Origin: Candidatus Pelagibacter sp. | Lineage (GTDB): Bacteria; Pseudomonadota; Alphaproteobacteria; Pelagibacterales; Pelagibacteraceae | Direction of reading: 5' to 3' | NCBI GenBank assembly: GCA_028225715.1 | Contig: JAOIXS010000014.1 | Coordinates: 1 to 24,562 of the forward strand | DNA length: 24,562 nt | In this document: positions 12,435-20,384 of the stretch, piece by piece | Numbering within the stretch: the first letter of the stretch is position 1 | How the letters are laid out: every line of letters begins with the position of its first letter | Notes under the pieces: model-generated | Told to the model about the DNA's origin: nothing | Seen by the model: the letters and a program-made list of their open reading frames with translations, nothing else | Database searches by the model: none | Position numbers and translations under genes: made by a program

Positions 12435-12455
12435 ATAATTGACTATTTGATTTAT
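12435..12455. repeat. 21-bp exact repeat, yajQ-slyX intergenic copy
   Basis: This copy is identical to 11672-11692 and lies in the divergent control region between yajQ and slyX. On the plus strand it contains TTGACT (12439-12444), 39 bp before the slyX start, which could be a -35 element, though no good -10 follows at 17 bp. Confidence 0.7.
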
Positions 12456-12482
12456 TTTGAAACTCTTTTAAGTTGTATTTAT

Positions 12483-12689
12483 ATGGAAGATTTAGTCAAA
12501 AAACTAGAAGAACAGATCAGTTTTCTTCAAAACGAAATATCCCAAATGAGTGATGAACTGTATTCTCAACAAAAAGAAGCATCAGTTTTAAAAAAACAAG
12601 TTTTAAATCTTGAAAAAAGAATTAACGAATTAGAGAACAGTGATGAAGCAGGTATGGTCATGGTTGATAAAAAACCTCCACATTATTAA
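12483..12689 (+). CDS. slyX: SlyX family protein
   Basis: SlyX is a small coiled-coil protein of unknown function. The ATG at 12483 (MEDLVKKLEEQISFLQNEIS) is preferred over an upstream TTG in the same frame. The 68-residue product is a heptad-repeat coiled coil through about residue 55 and ends DKKPPHY, the conserved SlyX tail (P-P-H-Y). It precedes the flavoprotein gene by 16 bp, so both probably share a transcript. Confidence 0.9.
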   Translation: MEDLVKKLEEQISFLQNEISQMSDELYSQQKEASVLKKQVLNLEKRINELENSDEAGMVMVDKKPPHY

Positions 12690-12705
12690 ACTTAATTATT
12701 AATCC

Positions 12706-13887
12706 ATGACAGAAAAATTTGATGTTATTGTAGTAGGTGCGGGTGCCGCTGGTATGATGAGTGCTATAGAAGCTGGCAAACGTGGAAGAAAAGTACTTTT
12801 AGTTGATCATGCAAAAAAAATTGGAGAAAAAATTAGAATATCAGGCGGTGGAAGATGTAATTTTACAAACATGCACACTCATCCTAGTAAGTTTATTTCA
12901 AATAATCCAAAATTTGTAATATCTGCTTTAAAACAATACACCCAAAATAATTTCATAGATTTAATAAAGAAACATAATATTAAATTTCATGAAAAAAAAT
13001 TAGGACAACTTTTTTGTGATGAAAGTGCTCAACAAATTATAGATATGTTACTTTTAGAGTGTGAGATGGCAAAAGTAGTTTTAAAAAAAGATACAACTAT
13101 TGATAATATAGACAAACAAGATGATAAATATTTCATAGTTGTTGGAAGTGATAAATACTTTTGTGAATCATTAATTATAGCAACAGGTGGTTTATCTATT
13201 CCAAAAATTGGAGCAAGTAAATTTGGTTATGATGTTGCTCAAAAATTTAATTTAAAAGTTATTGAAACATTACCTGCACTAGTTCCTTTAACTTTTAGTG
13301 AAAAAGTACTAGCAATATGCAAGGAGCTTACAGGGTTATCTGTTGAAGCAGTTGTTTCATTTAAAAAGACTTTTTTCGAAGAAGGAATGTTGTTTACCCA
13401 TAGAGGTTTGAGTGGACCCTCTATATTACAAATCTCTTCTTATTGGAAATTGGGAGATGATATCAAGATCAACTTATCACCAAAACTAGACGTAGATAAA
13501 TTTCTAAATGATAGAAAAATTTCTAATCCTAAGCATGATATAAATAATATAATTTCTGAAATCCTTCCTAAACGATTAGCTCATATAATCTGTAATGAAA
13601 ATAATGTTAACGGAAATATATGTGAATTATCTAACAAAGTATTAACCAGTTTGAGTAATTCTATAAATGCTTGGGCGATAAATCCAACAGGAACCGAAGG
13701 TTATAGAACTGCCGAGGTTACCTTGGGAGGTATTGATACTGAAGAAATTTCTTCCAAAACAATGATGTGCAATAATCACCCTGGATTATTTTTTATTGGA
13801 GAAGTAGTAGATGTTACTGGCCATTTAGGTGGTTATAATTTTCAATGGGCTTGGTCTTCGGGGTATGTGGCTGGCCAATACGCTTAA
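12706..13887 (+). CDS. BaiN/HI0933-like NAD(P)/FAD-dependent oxidoreductase
   Basis: The 393-residue protein belongs to the HI0933/YhiN flavoprotein family. It opens with a dinucleotide-binding fold (VIVVGAGAAGMMSAIEAGKR), followed by EKIRISGGGRCNFTN, the family signature. Further landmarks are IIATGGLSIPKIGASKFGYD, LFTHRGLSGPSILQIS, TAEVTLGGIDTEEI, and the C-terminal FAD-binding FFIGEVVDVTGHLGGYNFQW then AWSSG. The cellular substrate of most members is unknown; BaiN members act in bile-acid metabolism, which is not relevant here. Its stop overlaps that of the convergent MFS gene: the shared TTAA at 13884-13887 provides the stop for both. Confidence 0.92.
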   Translation: MTEKFDVIVVGAGAAGMMSAIEAGKRGRKVLLVDHAKKIGEKIRISGGGRCNFTNMHTHPSKFISNNPKFVISALKQYTQNNFIDLIKKHNIKFHEKKLGQLFCDESAQQIIDMLLLECEMAKVVLKKDTTIDNIDKQDDKYFIVVGSDKYFCESLIIATGGLSIPKIGASKFGYDVAQKFNLKVIETLPALVPLTFSEKVLAICKELTGLSVEAVVSFKKTFFEEGMLFTHRGLSGPSILQISSYWKLGDDIKINLSPKLDVDKFLNDRKISNPKHDINNIISEILPKRLAHIICNENNVNGNICELSNKVLTSLSNSINAWAINPTGTEGYRTAEVTLGGIDTEEISSKTMMCNNHPGLFFIGEVVDVTGHLGGYNFQWAWSSGYVAGQYA

Positions 13888-15185
13888 AGATTTGTTACTG
13901 GTTGAACCTCTTCAGGTTTTTTTGGTTCTTCAATAGGTTCTGTTGTTGGGTTTAATTCAATACCAGCAGGTGTAATAGTTGAAGGCATAGCAACGAACTG
14001 AGAGTCTGGGTTTTCAACTGTTTGTCTAACTCTCATTCTATAGACACCAAACACACCTATTAAAGCATGAAAGAATAGTAAAAATATAAAAAAACCGTTA
14101 GAGCCAACAATATTCATAAATATTGAACAAAGGAATGGACCACTCATAGCACCCAAACCAAATGTAAACTGTATACCAGCTCCAGCTGCTACAAATTTTT
14201 CTTTTGGTATGTAATCATTAGTATGAGCACAAATTAATGAGAACATTGGTAAGCTACAAATTGAAAACAAAATTAAAAAAATAAAAAACCATACTTTGCT
14301 TGTGGCAAGTTCACCAGGTAAGTACATTTGACCTGATGATAGAATAGCTAGTAAAGCAAAAATAGAAGCACCAAAAGTTGAGATGACTATTACTTTTCTT
14401 CTGTCATATTTATCAGAAAGTTTTCCAATAGGATATTGAGAGATAGCACCAGAAATTGCTAAAAGAAAAGTTACAAGTGATATTTGAAAAATAGTAAAAT
14501 TCATTGATGCTGCGTATACTGCTAACAATGTAAATAATGCTGACTGGATTGTTCCATAAAAAAGAGCACTTACCATTCCAAATGGTGAAGTTTCATAAAG
14601 TTCTCTTAAAGGCATCCCTTTAATTTTTTTAAATGTAGGTGGTTTTTTTTTAGTTAAGAGAATAGGTATAAGTGCAACAGAGGTAATAATTGAAACTAAT
14701 ATAAATGGTTGATAATTCTCAGGTCTACTAAAGTTCAATAGAAACATTCCTATACCCATTGATCCATATAAAATAACCATGTAGATCGATAAAACACTTC
14801 CTCTATTTTTATTACTTGATCTGTCATTTAACCAACTTTCAGCAACCGTATAAATACAAACCATACTTATTCCAGTTAAAACTCTTAAAAAAAACCAAAC
14901 ATAAGGATTGATAAAAATAGAGTGAACCAAAATAATTAAAGATGCTAAAGATGCAAAAGCTGCAAAAACTCTGATATGACCAACTCTTGATATAAGGTTA
15001 GGAATTGTTGAGGCACCAATAAAGTATCCAACAAAATACCCAGACATCATAAAACCAGTTGCTGCAAGACTGAATTCTTCTTGAACAGCTCTTACACCTA
15101 GGAGTGAACCTTGAAATCCATAGGCCATCATTAAAAAGCCCATACCTAAAAACAATGCCCAAGAATTCTTTAAAACTTTATTCAT
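13884..15185 (-). CDS. MFS transporter (YcaD-like)
   Basis: This 433-residue protein has twelve predicted membrane helices and major-facilitator signatures: the opening NSWALFLGMGFLMMAYGFQG, a GYFVGYFIGA helix, GIGMFLL, and the inter-domain motif SQYPIGKLSDKYDRRKVIV (the second motif A, G-x-L-S-D-x-x-x-R-R). The arrangement, including VAESWLNDRSSNKNRG, resembles YcaD-type MFS proteins, whose substrates are mostly unknown. A hydrophilic tail of about 40 residues rich in Pro and Glu (TEPIEEPKKPEEVQPVTNL) extends past the last helix and is probably cytoplasmic. It is a stand-alone minus-strand gene, 58 bp after the EamA gene, and converges with the flavoprotein gene. Confidence 0.9.
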   Translation of the reverse strand: MNKVLKNSWALFLGMGFLMMAYGFQGSLLGVRAVQEEFSLAATGFMMSGYFVGYFIGASTIPNLISRVGHIRVFAAFASLASLIILVHSIFINPYVWFFLRVLTGISMVCIYTVAESWLNDRSSNKNRGSVLSIYMVILYGSMGIGMFLLNFSRPENYQPFILVSIITSVALIPILLTKKKPPTFKKIKGMPLRELYETSPFGMVSALFYGTIQSALFTLLAVYAASMNFTIFQISLVTFLLAISGAISQYPIGKLSDKYDRRKVIVISTFGASIFALLAILSSGQMYLPGELATSKVWFFIFLILFSICSLPMFSLICAHTNDYIPKEKFVAAGAGIQFTFGLGAMSGPFLCSIFMNIVGSNGFFIFLLFFHALIGVFGVYRMRVRQTVENPDSQFVAMPSTITPAGIELNPTTEPIEEPKKPEEVQPVTNL

Positions 15186-15243
15186 AAAATTGACCGTACT
15201 TATTTGCGATCTAAATGTAAATCAAGTCTTTATTGTGATTAAA

Positions 15244-16104
15244 TTAAGAATTCTTTAATTTAATAAATGAGTGGATTGCGATGGCTGCGATGATAACGGT
15301 ACCACCTTGAATCGTTTCTAGGCTGGGTTGCTCCTTAATAATTAACCATACCCAGATAGGACCAATTATAGTCTCTAGTAAGAAAAATAAGTTCACTTCA
15401 GCTGCAGGTATGAACCTTGGAGCTATGGTGACAAGCACAAAGGGTATAGCAACACACATAATACACATTAAAGGAACAATGATTAGGTCATTATCCACTA
15501 GTGCAAAACTCTCAATAAATAGAAGTGCAAACATAGCTACAATTAGCTTTCCAACAACAGCTGCAGGAATTAGATTTTTATCCTTAGCAGATCTAATAGT
15601 AACCGCACCAACAGCTAAACCTAAAGCAGTTATTAAGCCTAATATATCTCCAAAAAAGTTACCTAATTGAATTGAATCGTAGAATATATAAATAGCTGCT
15701 GTAAAAGTTACAAATATTGTAATCCATGTTTTTCTATCTGGTAATTCTTTTAAAAATATAGCACCAAGCACTGCAGACAACATAGGAGCCATTGCAATCA
15801 TAACTAATGTGTTTGCAACATTAGTATTTTGTATCGAAACAACAAAAGTAATATTAGTTACAGAGAAAGTGCTAATATAAAGTAGCCCATGATAGCCACT
15901 TGAAAAAAGCATTTTAAAGAAATTTAATTTATAAATTAATAACATTCCTAAAAATACAGTGATGAAAGGAATAAGACCTCGATAAAAAACAAGCCCCCAA
16001 GTATCAACATTAGAAAGTCTAATAAATAAACTGTCAGGCGTAATAAACATTACTGCAACAAATGCGAGTAAAGACCCTTTTTGTTGTTCGGATAAATTTT
16101 TCAA
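15244..16104 (-). CDS. DMT/EamA transporter translationally coupled to gshB
   Basis: About ten membrane helices form two EamA repeats (LLAFVAVMFITPDSLFIRL at the start; LVMIAMAPMLSAVLGAIFLKELPDRKTW in the first repeat; FLLETIIGPIWVWLIIKEQ in the second). There is no ATG before the first helix. I chose the TTG at 16104 because it overlaps the gshB stop as TTGA, a typical coupling arrangement, giving about 286 residues; an upstream TTG at 16122 would add six. Being last in a gshA-gshB-EamA run, it could move glutathione, a thiol precursor or a conjugate; this is inference from position only. Confidence 0.87.
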   Translation of the reverse strand: MKNLSEQQKGSLLAFVAVMFITPDSLFIRLSNVDTWGLVFYRGLIPFITVFLGMLLIYKLNFFKMLFSSGYHGLLYISTFSVTNITFVVSIQNTNVANTLVMIAMAPMLSAVLGAIFLKELPDRKTWITIFVTFTAAIYIFYDSIQLGNFFGDILGLITALGLAVGAVTIRSAKDKNLIPAAVVGKLIVAMFALLFIESFALVDNDLIIVPLMCIMCVAIPFVLVTIAPRFIPAAEVNLFFLLETIIGPIWVWLIIKEQPSLETIQGGTVIIAAIAIHSFIKLKNS

Positions 16105-17030
16105 GCTCTTAATCCTTTCCAAAATATCTTTGCAAGATTAATATTTGTAAGATCATAAAAAGACTTTAATCCCGTAGGAGAAGTTACATTAATATCTCCA
16201 TTTAATTTTTGGTCAATAAAATCAATACCAGAAAAGTAGATGTCATTTTTTTTAAGATTTTTAGCAATTATATTTGAAATTTCATTTTCTGTTTTTGTTA
16301 ATTTAACAGAGACAGGTATGGCCCCTTTACTCATGTTGCTTAAAAAAGATCCTTTTTTTGGAACTCTAGAGATGGCACCACAAACTTTGCCATTAATTAT
16401 AAAAACTCTTTTATCTCCAAACTTAATCTTAGGTAAAAACTTTTGGCACATAATATGTCCATGCTTTTTTATGAAATTTGTAATTAATTTAGTATTTATT
16501 TTATTTTGGAATAAATGAATATCATTTCCACTAAAGCTATGAATAGGTTTAATAATCATTTTTTTATTTTTTGAAAAAAATTTATTAATTTCACTCATAT
16601 CTTTTGTAAAAATAGTATTAGGCATATATTTTTGAAAAGATGTTGAGTATAGTTTTTCAGAAATATTTCTAATAGACGTTGGATTGTTAATAATTTTAAC
16701 TTTATTTTTTATTTTATCTAAAATGTAAGTTGTTGAAATGTATTCTAAATTAAAAGGAGGATCTTGACGTATCAAGATATACTTACATTTAATAAGTTCT
16801 AGTTTTTGGTGATGTAATATTTTAAAAAAATATTTGTCTGTATAACTAAATTCTACGTAATATCCGTTAGCTACGACCTTATCATTGATTATTGAAAGGT
16901 CTTTAGGCTCATAATAAAAAATTTTATATCTTAACTTTTGAGCTTCAACAGCTAGGAATATACTAGTATCAGTTAGGGGCTTTAGTTTTGAAGGATGATC
17001 ACCTTGAATTGCAACTATCTTATTTGTCAT
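16101..17030 (-). CDS. gshB: Glutathione synthetase (divergent)
   Basis: GshB joins gamma-glutamylcysteine and glycine using ATP. The 309-residue protein keeps the family plan: an N-terminal domain with GDHPSKLKPLTDTS and ILIRQDPPFNLEYISTTYIL (the R-x-D-P-P-F substrate motif), then an ATP-grasp domain with MIIKPIHSFSGNDI, CQKFLPKIKFGDKRVFIING, a glycine-rich loop region, and INVTSPTGLKSF near the end. It is divergent: the usual R-G-N-x-x-x-G loop is SNMSKGA without the Arg, and the metal-ligand Glu before I-N-V-T-S-P-T-G is Asp. It overlaps gshA by 11 bp. Function is supported by the neighbouring gshA. Confidence 0.9.
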   Translation of the reverse strand: MTNKIVAIQGDHPSKLKPLTDTSIFLAVEAQKLRYKIFYYEPKDLSIINDKVVANGYYVEFSYTDKYFFKILHHQKLELIKCKYILIRQDPPFNLEYISTTYILDKIKNKVKIINNPTSIRNISEKLYSTSFQKYMPNTIFTKDMSEINKFFSKNKKMIIKPIHSFSGNDIHLFQNKINTKLITNFIKKHGHIMCQKFLPKIKFGDKRVFIINGKVCGAISRVPKKGSFLSNMSKGAIPVSVKLTKTENEISNIIAKNLKKNDIYFSGIDFIDQKLNGDINVTSPTGLKSFYDLTNINLAKIFWKGLRA

Positions 17031-18315
17031 ATAAATCGTTTAAATTTTCATTTTTAGAAAATTTATCCATCATATGATCTGCGTTTGTTGACTTATTATC
17101 AATTAGTTTGTCTAGGTGATTTAAAAATTTAGCCTCATTATCATTAGATTTATTCAAAATATCTCTGTTTAATAATCCTTTTCTTGAGATGCCAAGCAGC
17201 AATGATGACCAGTGTAATAGATCTTTTCCCATCAACTCAGTATTAAAACCTTTTTTGGGTGCCTCTAGATAAGCATTAATAATTTTATTTTTATCCCACT
17301 TAGAAATTAATTCGTAAGCCTCATCTAAGTTACCATATAAAATTCCAGTATTATAAGCAGGCCCAGAACACAAACAGTCCCAACCACAAGTATCCATCGA
17401 TCTTAATTCTATATATTTCTTAAGTCTATTTTCTGTAAAAATTGTACTAAGGTGAGTAGTTAAATCATCTTCAGTTGGAAGTCTGTTATTAATTTCATTA
17501 ATTTTTCCACTCATGAAATCTGAAAATGAATAATTGTTTCCTGATAAATATTCTTTTTTATTCTGAATAAATAATAAAGGAAAGTTTATTGAAAAATCTG
17601 CGTATTTTTCAAAATCCATATTATCAAAAAAAATCTCAGGTAAACCACCTCTAGAGGTTTCTTGCCAAACTTTAGATCGATAAGAGCTGTAACCACTATT
17701 TTTTTTTTCAACTATTGAAGAATTTGCAAATAATGCAGTAGAGATAGGGACTATAGAATTTATTATTTTAAATTTTTTAATAAAATCTTTTTCAGAATCG
17801 TAATCTAAATTAAGTTGTGTACCACAAGTTCTGTACATCATATCTAAGCTCAAAGAACCACCATCAGGCATATCTTTAGTCATTACTTGATATCTTTGTT
17901 TTGGATTATTAGGAACTTCACTAAGGCTTGAAATTGGATCAAAACCAGCGCTAACAATTTTTAAATTTAATTTTTTAGTTACTTGTTGTAATTCAAACAA
18001 GTAATCATGAGATTCAGCACAAGCTTCATGAATATTGTTTAATTTATCACCTGATAATTCAATTTGATTGCCAGGCTCAAGGGTAATACTTTTTCCTTTT
18101 TTTTTTAATCCAATAATATTTTCTTTTTCCATTATCGGCTTCCATCCAAATTCACTTAGTAGTGAAAACATTTTAAGGACAGTAGGGTAATCTACTCTTT
18201 TGTTTGTTTTTTCATCAAATAAAAACTTTTCATGTTCAATTCCAATTTTAAAATCTTTAATATCTTTAATTCCAGATTCAAAATATTTAATTATGTGTTC
18301 TTTATGAGTGATCAT
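17020..18315 (-). CDS. gshA: Glutamate-cysteine ligase (plant/alphaproteobacterial GCS2 type)
   Basis: GshA makes gamma-glutamylcysteine from glutamate, cysteine and ATP, the committed step to glutathione. The 431-residue protein shows KIGIEHEKFLF (Glu27 and Glu29, metal/ATP site), ITLEPGNQIELSG, PDGGSLSLDMMYRTCGTQLN then LDY, KVWQETSRGGLPEIFF, and YIELRSMDTCGWDCLCSGPA. These are the hallmarks of the plant-type class found in alphaproteobacteria and not the enterobacterial class. The ATG at 18315 lies 81 bp from the purF stop. Its last 11 bases overlap gshB, so both steps of glutathione synthesis are co-transcribed, with a transporter after them. Confidence 0.94.
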   Translation of the reverse strand: MITHKEHIIKYFESGIKDIKDFKIGIEHEKFLFDEKTNKRVDYPTVLKMFSLLSEFGWKPIMEKENIIGLKKKGKSITLEPGNQIELSGDKLNNIHEACAESHDYLFELQQVTKKLNLKIVSAGFDPISSLSEVPNNPKQRYQVMTKDMPDGGSLSLDMMYRTCGTQLNLDYDSEKDFIKKFKIINSIVPISTALFANSSIVEKKNSGYSSYRSKVWQETSRGGLPEIFFDNMDFEKYADFSINFPLLFIQNKKEYLSGNNYSFSDFMSGKINEINNRLPTEDDLTTHLSTIFTENRLKKYIELRSMDTCGWDCLCSGPAYNTGILYGNLDEAYELISKWDKNKIINAYLEAPKKGFNTELMGKDLLHWSSLLLGISRKGLLNRDILNKSNDNEAKFLNHLDKLIDNKSTNADHMMDKFSKNENLNDLYDK

Positions 18316-18396
18316 TTATTTATATATAAGTGTTTAGAGTTCATTTTAAAGTCTTTAAGTTTGGCCCTTCTTTATGAGAATTGTGTAATAGTTATT

Positions 18397-19878
18397 TTAG
18401 TTGTTCGAAGCAGTGCTTAGCAGTGATAATTGAGTAATTTTATCATCACCTAGCTCGTCTATAGGTTTAACAGGGTATTCACCTGTAAAATAATGATCAG
18501 TTAATTGTGGGTACGTGTCATTGCGTTTTTCAAATCCTATTGCTCTATACAACCCCTCAAGTGATAAAAAATCTAAAGATTTAGCACCTATATATTCACA
18601 AATTTCTTCATTTGTTTTGTTTGCCGCAAGAAGTTCTTTTTTAGTTGGTGTATCAACCCCATAAAAGTCAGGATATCTAATTTCCGGACAGGCAATTTTA
18701 ACATGAACCTCTTTTGCACCAGCGTCATAAAGCATTTTAACAATTTTATGGGAAGTTGTTCCCCTGACTAAAGAGTCATCTATTAAAATAATTCTTTTAT
18801 CTTTAATTGTAGATTGATTAGCGTTTAATTTTAATTTAACTCCCAAGCTTCTAATTTTTTGACTGGGTTCTATAAAAGTTCTCCCAACATAATGATTTCT
18901 AATTAAACCTAATTCAAAATTAATTCCTAAGTGTTGAGCAAATCCAAGTGCTGCAGCATTTCCTGAGTCTGGTACAGGAACCACTATATCTGCATCAATC
19001 TTATTTTCTTTAGCAAGCTCTATTCCTAAGTTTTTTCTATGCTCATAAGCTGATTTTCCATCTAATAAACTATCTGGTCTTGCAAAATAAATATATTCAA
19101 AAACACAAGGCCTAACTTTTCTTGCAGGGAAAGGTTTAAAACTTTTTAATTCATTGTTTTCAATCAAAACAATTTCACCATTTTCTACGTCTCTTACGTA
19201 CTTTGCTCCTATAATATCTAGTGCACAAGTCTCAGATGCTAAAACATAACTGTCTTTTATTTTACCAATAATTAAAGGTCGTATTCCATGTGGGTCCCTA
19301 ACACCTATTAACGTGTTTTGTGTAAGCATAACCAATGCATAGCCACCTTGAATTTGAAATATTGCATCAATAACCTTATCAACTGTTTTGTTTCTTTTTG
19401 ATTTTGCAATTAATTGAACAATTGTTTCGGTATCTGATGTTGTGTAGAAAATTGCTCCATCTTCAACTAACTTATTTCTTAGTGTAACAGAGTTAGTCAA
19501 ATTTCCATTATGTGCAACTCCAATACCACCTGCGTTAGTATCTGCAAAGAAAGGCTGGATATTTCTTAAAGTATTTTCACCTGTAGTGCTATACCTGTTA
19601 TGACCTATAGCATATTTCCCAAGTAAATTTTTTAATACTTTTTCTTTGTTAAAGTTATCTCCAACTAAACCAAATCTTTTTTCTGAATGATATTTTTTTC
19701 CATCAAATGATACAATTCCACAACCTTCTTGACCTCTGTGTTGAAGTGCATGAAGACCTAATGCAGTTAGGGCGGCAGCATCATCACTGTTGCTTATACC
19801 AAATACACCACATTCTTCTTTAAGTTTTGGATTATAGCTCTTCAATTTTTTCTTTAGAATCTTGATATTTTTTTTCAT
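18397..19878 (-). CDS. purF: Amidophosphoribosyltransferase (PurF), propeptide form without Fe-S ligands
   Basis: PurF makes phosphoribosylamine from PRPP and glutamine, the first step of purine synthesis. The 493 residues comprise an N-terminal Ntn glutaminase domain with nucleophile Cys23 (KEECGVFGI), HNRYSTTG and AHNGNL, and a C-terminal PRTase domain with IILIDDSLVRGTT (363-375). A 22-residue propeptide must be removed to expose Cys23. Of the four cysteines binding 4Fe-4S in B. subtilis PurF, only the first has a counterpart (Cys258, PCVFEYIYFARPDS); YPDFYGVD and the C-terminal segment lack the others, so no cluster is expected. The 5' end overlaps cvpA by 47 bp, an unusually long overlap; a TTG at codon 12 could shorten it. 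The cvpA-purF pair is conserved in proteobacteria. Confidence 0.95.
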   Translation of the reverse strand: MKKNIKILKKKLKSYNPKLKEECGVFGISNSDDAAALTALGLHALQHRGQEGCGIVSFDGKKYHSEKRFGLVGDNFNKEKVLKNLLGKYAIGHNRYSTTGENTLRNIQPFFADTNAGGIGVAHNGNLTNSVTLRNKLVEDGAIFYTTSDTETIVQLIAKSKRNKTVDKVIDAIFQIQGGYALVMLTQNTLIGVRDPHGIRPLIIGKIKDSYVLASETCALDIIGAKYVRDVENGEIVLIENNELKSFKPFPARKVRPCVFEYIYFARPDSLLDGKSAYEHRKNLGIELAKENKIDADIVVPVPDSGNAAALGFAQHLGINFELGLIRNHYVGRTFIEPSQKIRSLGVKLKLNANQSTIKDKRIILIDDSLVRGTTSHKIVKMLYDAGAKEVHVKIACPEIRYPDFYGVDTPTKKELLAANKTNEEICEYIGAKSLDFLSLEGLYRAIGFEKRNDTYPQLTDHYFTGEYPVKPIDELGDDKITQLSLLSTASNN

Positions 19879-20377
19879 TTGGGAACTCTTTTAATAAATA
19901 ATTACTACCTTTTTCTATGTATGGAAAGGTGTATGATTTATCAGTATTAATTGGCCATTTGCTATAATTATAAACAATATCTATAGCTGAAAATAAACAA
20001 ATACAGATTACATAACTTCTAATAAAACCAAAAAATAACCCAAATAAGGAATCAAGCCTTCCTAGTCCAACGAATTTTACCGTCTTACTAATAGCTTTAT
20101 TTGTAATTAGAATAATAAAGACCACCAAAATGAAGATAGTTACGCCGAGCGCAATATCCAATACATACTCACTATCAATTATGTTTTTAAAATAAGGTTT
20201 AGCTTTTGGAAAAAGAATTAAAGTTACAACATAAGCTAACAACCATTTTGAAGCAGACAATAAACTTAAAACAAAACCTTTACTGTAACACTTGATAACT
20301 GAAGAAATTGTAATGATTAGAAATATTAGGTCTATTAAAGACACTGCTTGATAAAAATCTTTTAAAGTGTCAAGCAT
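19832..20377 (-). CDS. cvpA: CvpA family membrane protein
   Basis: This 181-residue inner-membrane protein has four predicted helices and the family pattern: LIDLIFLIITISSVIKCYSK then GFVLSLLSASKWLLAYV, a middle helix ILVVFIILITNKAISKTVK, and GLGRLDSLFGLFFGFIRSYV (the conserved L-x-x-x-D-x-x-x-G-x-x-x-G segment). CvpA was named for colicin V production and is needed for cell-envelope robustness in several proteobacteria; its molecular role is unsettled. It is adjacent to purF in the conserved order. The hydrophilic C-terminal tail is encoded by the overlap with purF. Confidence 0.92.
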   Translation of the reverse strand: MLDTLKDFYQAVSLIDLIFLIITISSVIKCYSKGFVLSLLSASKWLLAYVVTLILFPKAKPYFKNIIDSEYVLDIALGVTIFILVVFIILITNKAISKTVKFVGLGRLDSLFGLFFGFIRSYVICICLFSAIDIVYNYSKWPINTDKSYTFPYIEKGSNYLLKEFPNEKKYQDSKEKIEEL

Positions 20378-20384
20378 AATAGTT

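Noticed and set aside
12447..12482. Longer SlyX starting at TTG 12447
   Set aside because: It would lie within the 21-bp repeat and add residues not typical of SlyX; the ATG at 12483 gives a normal protein.
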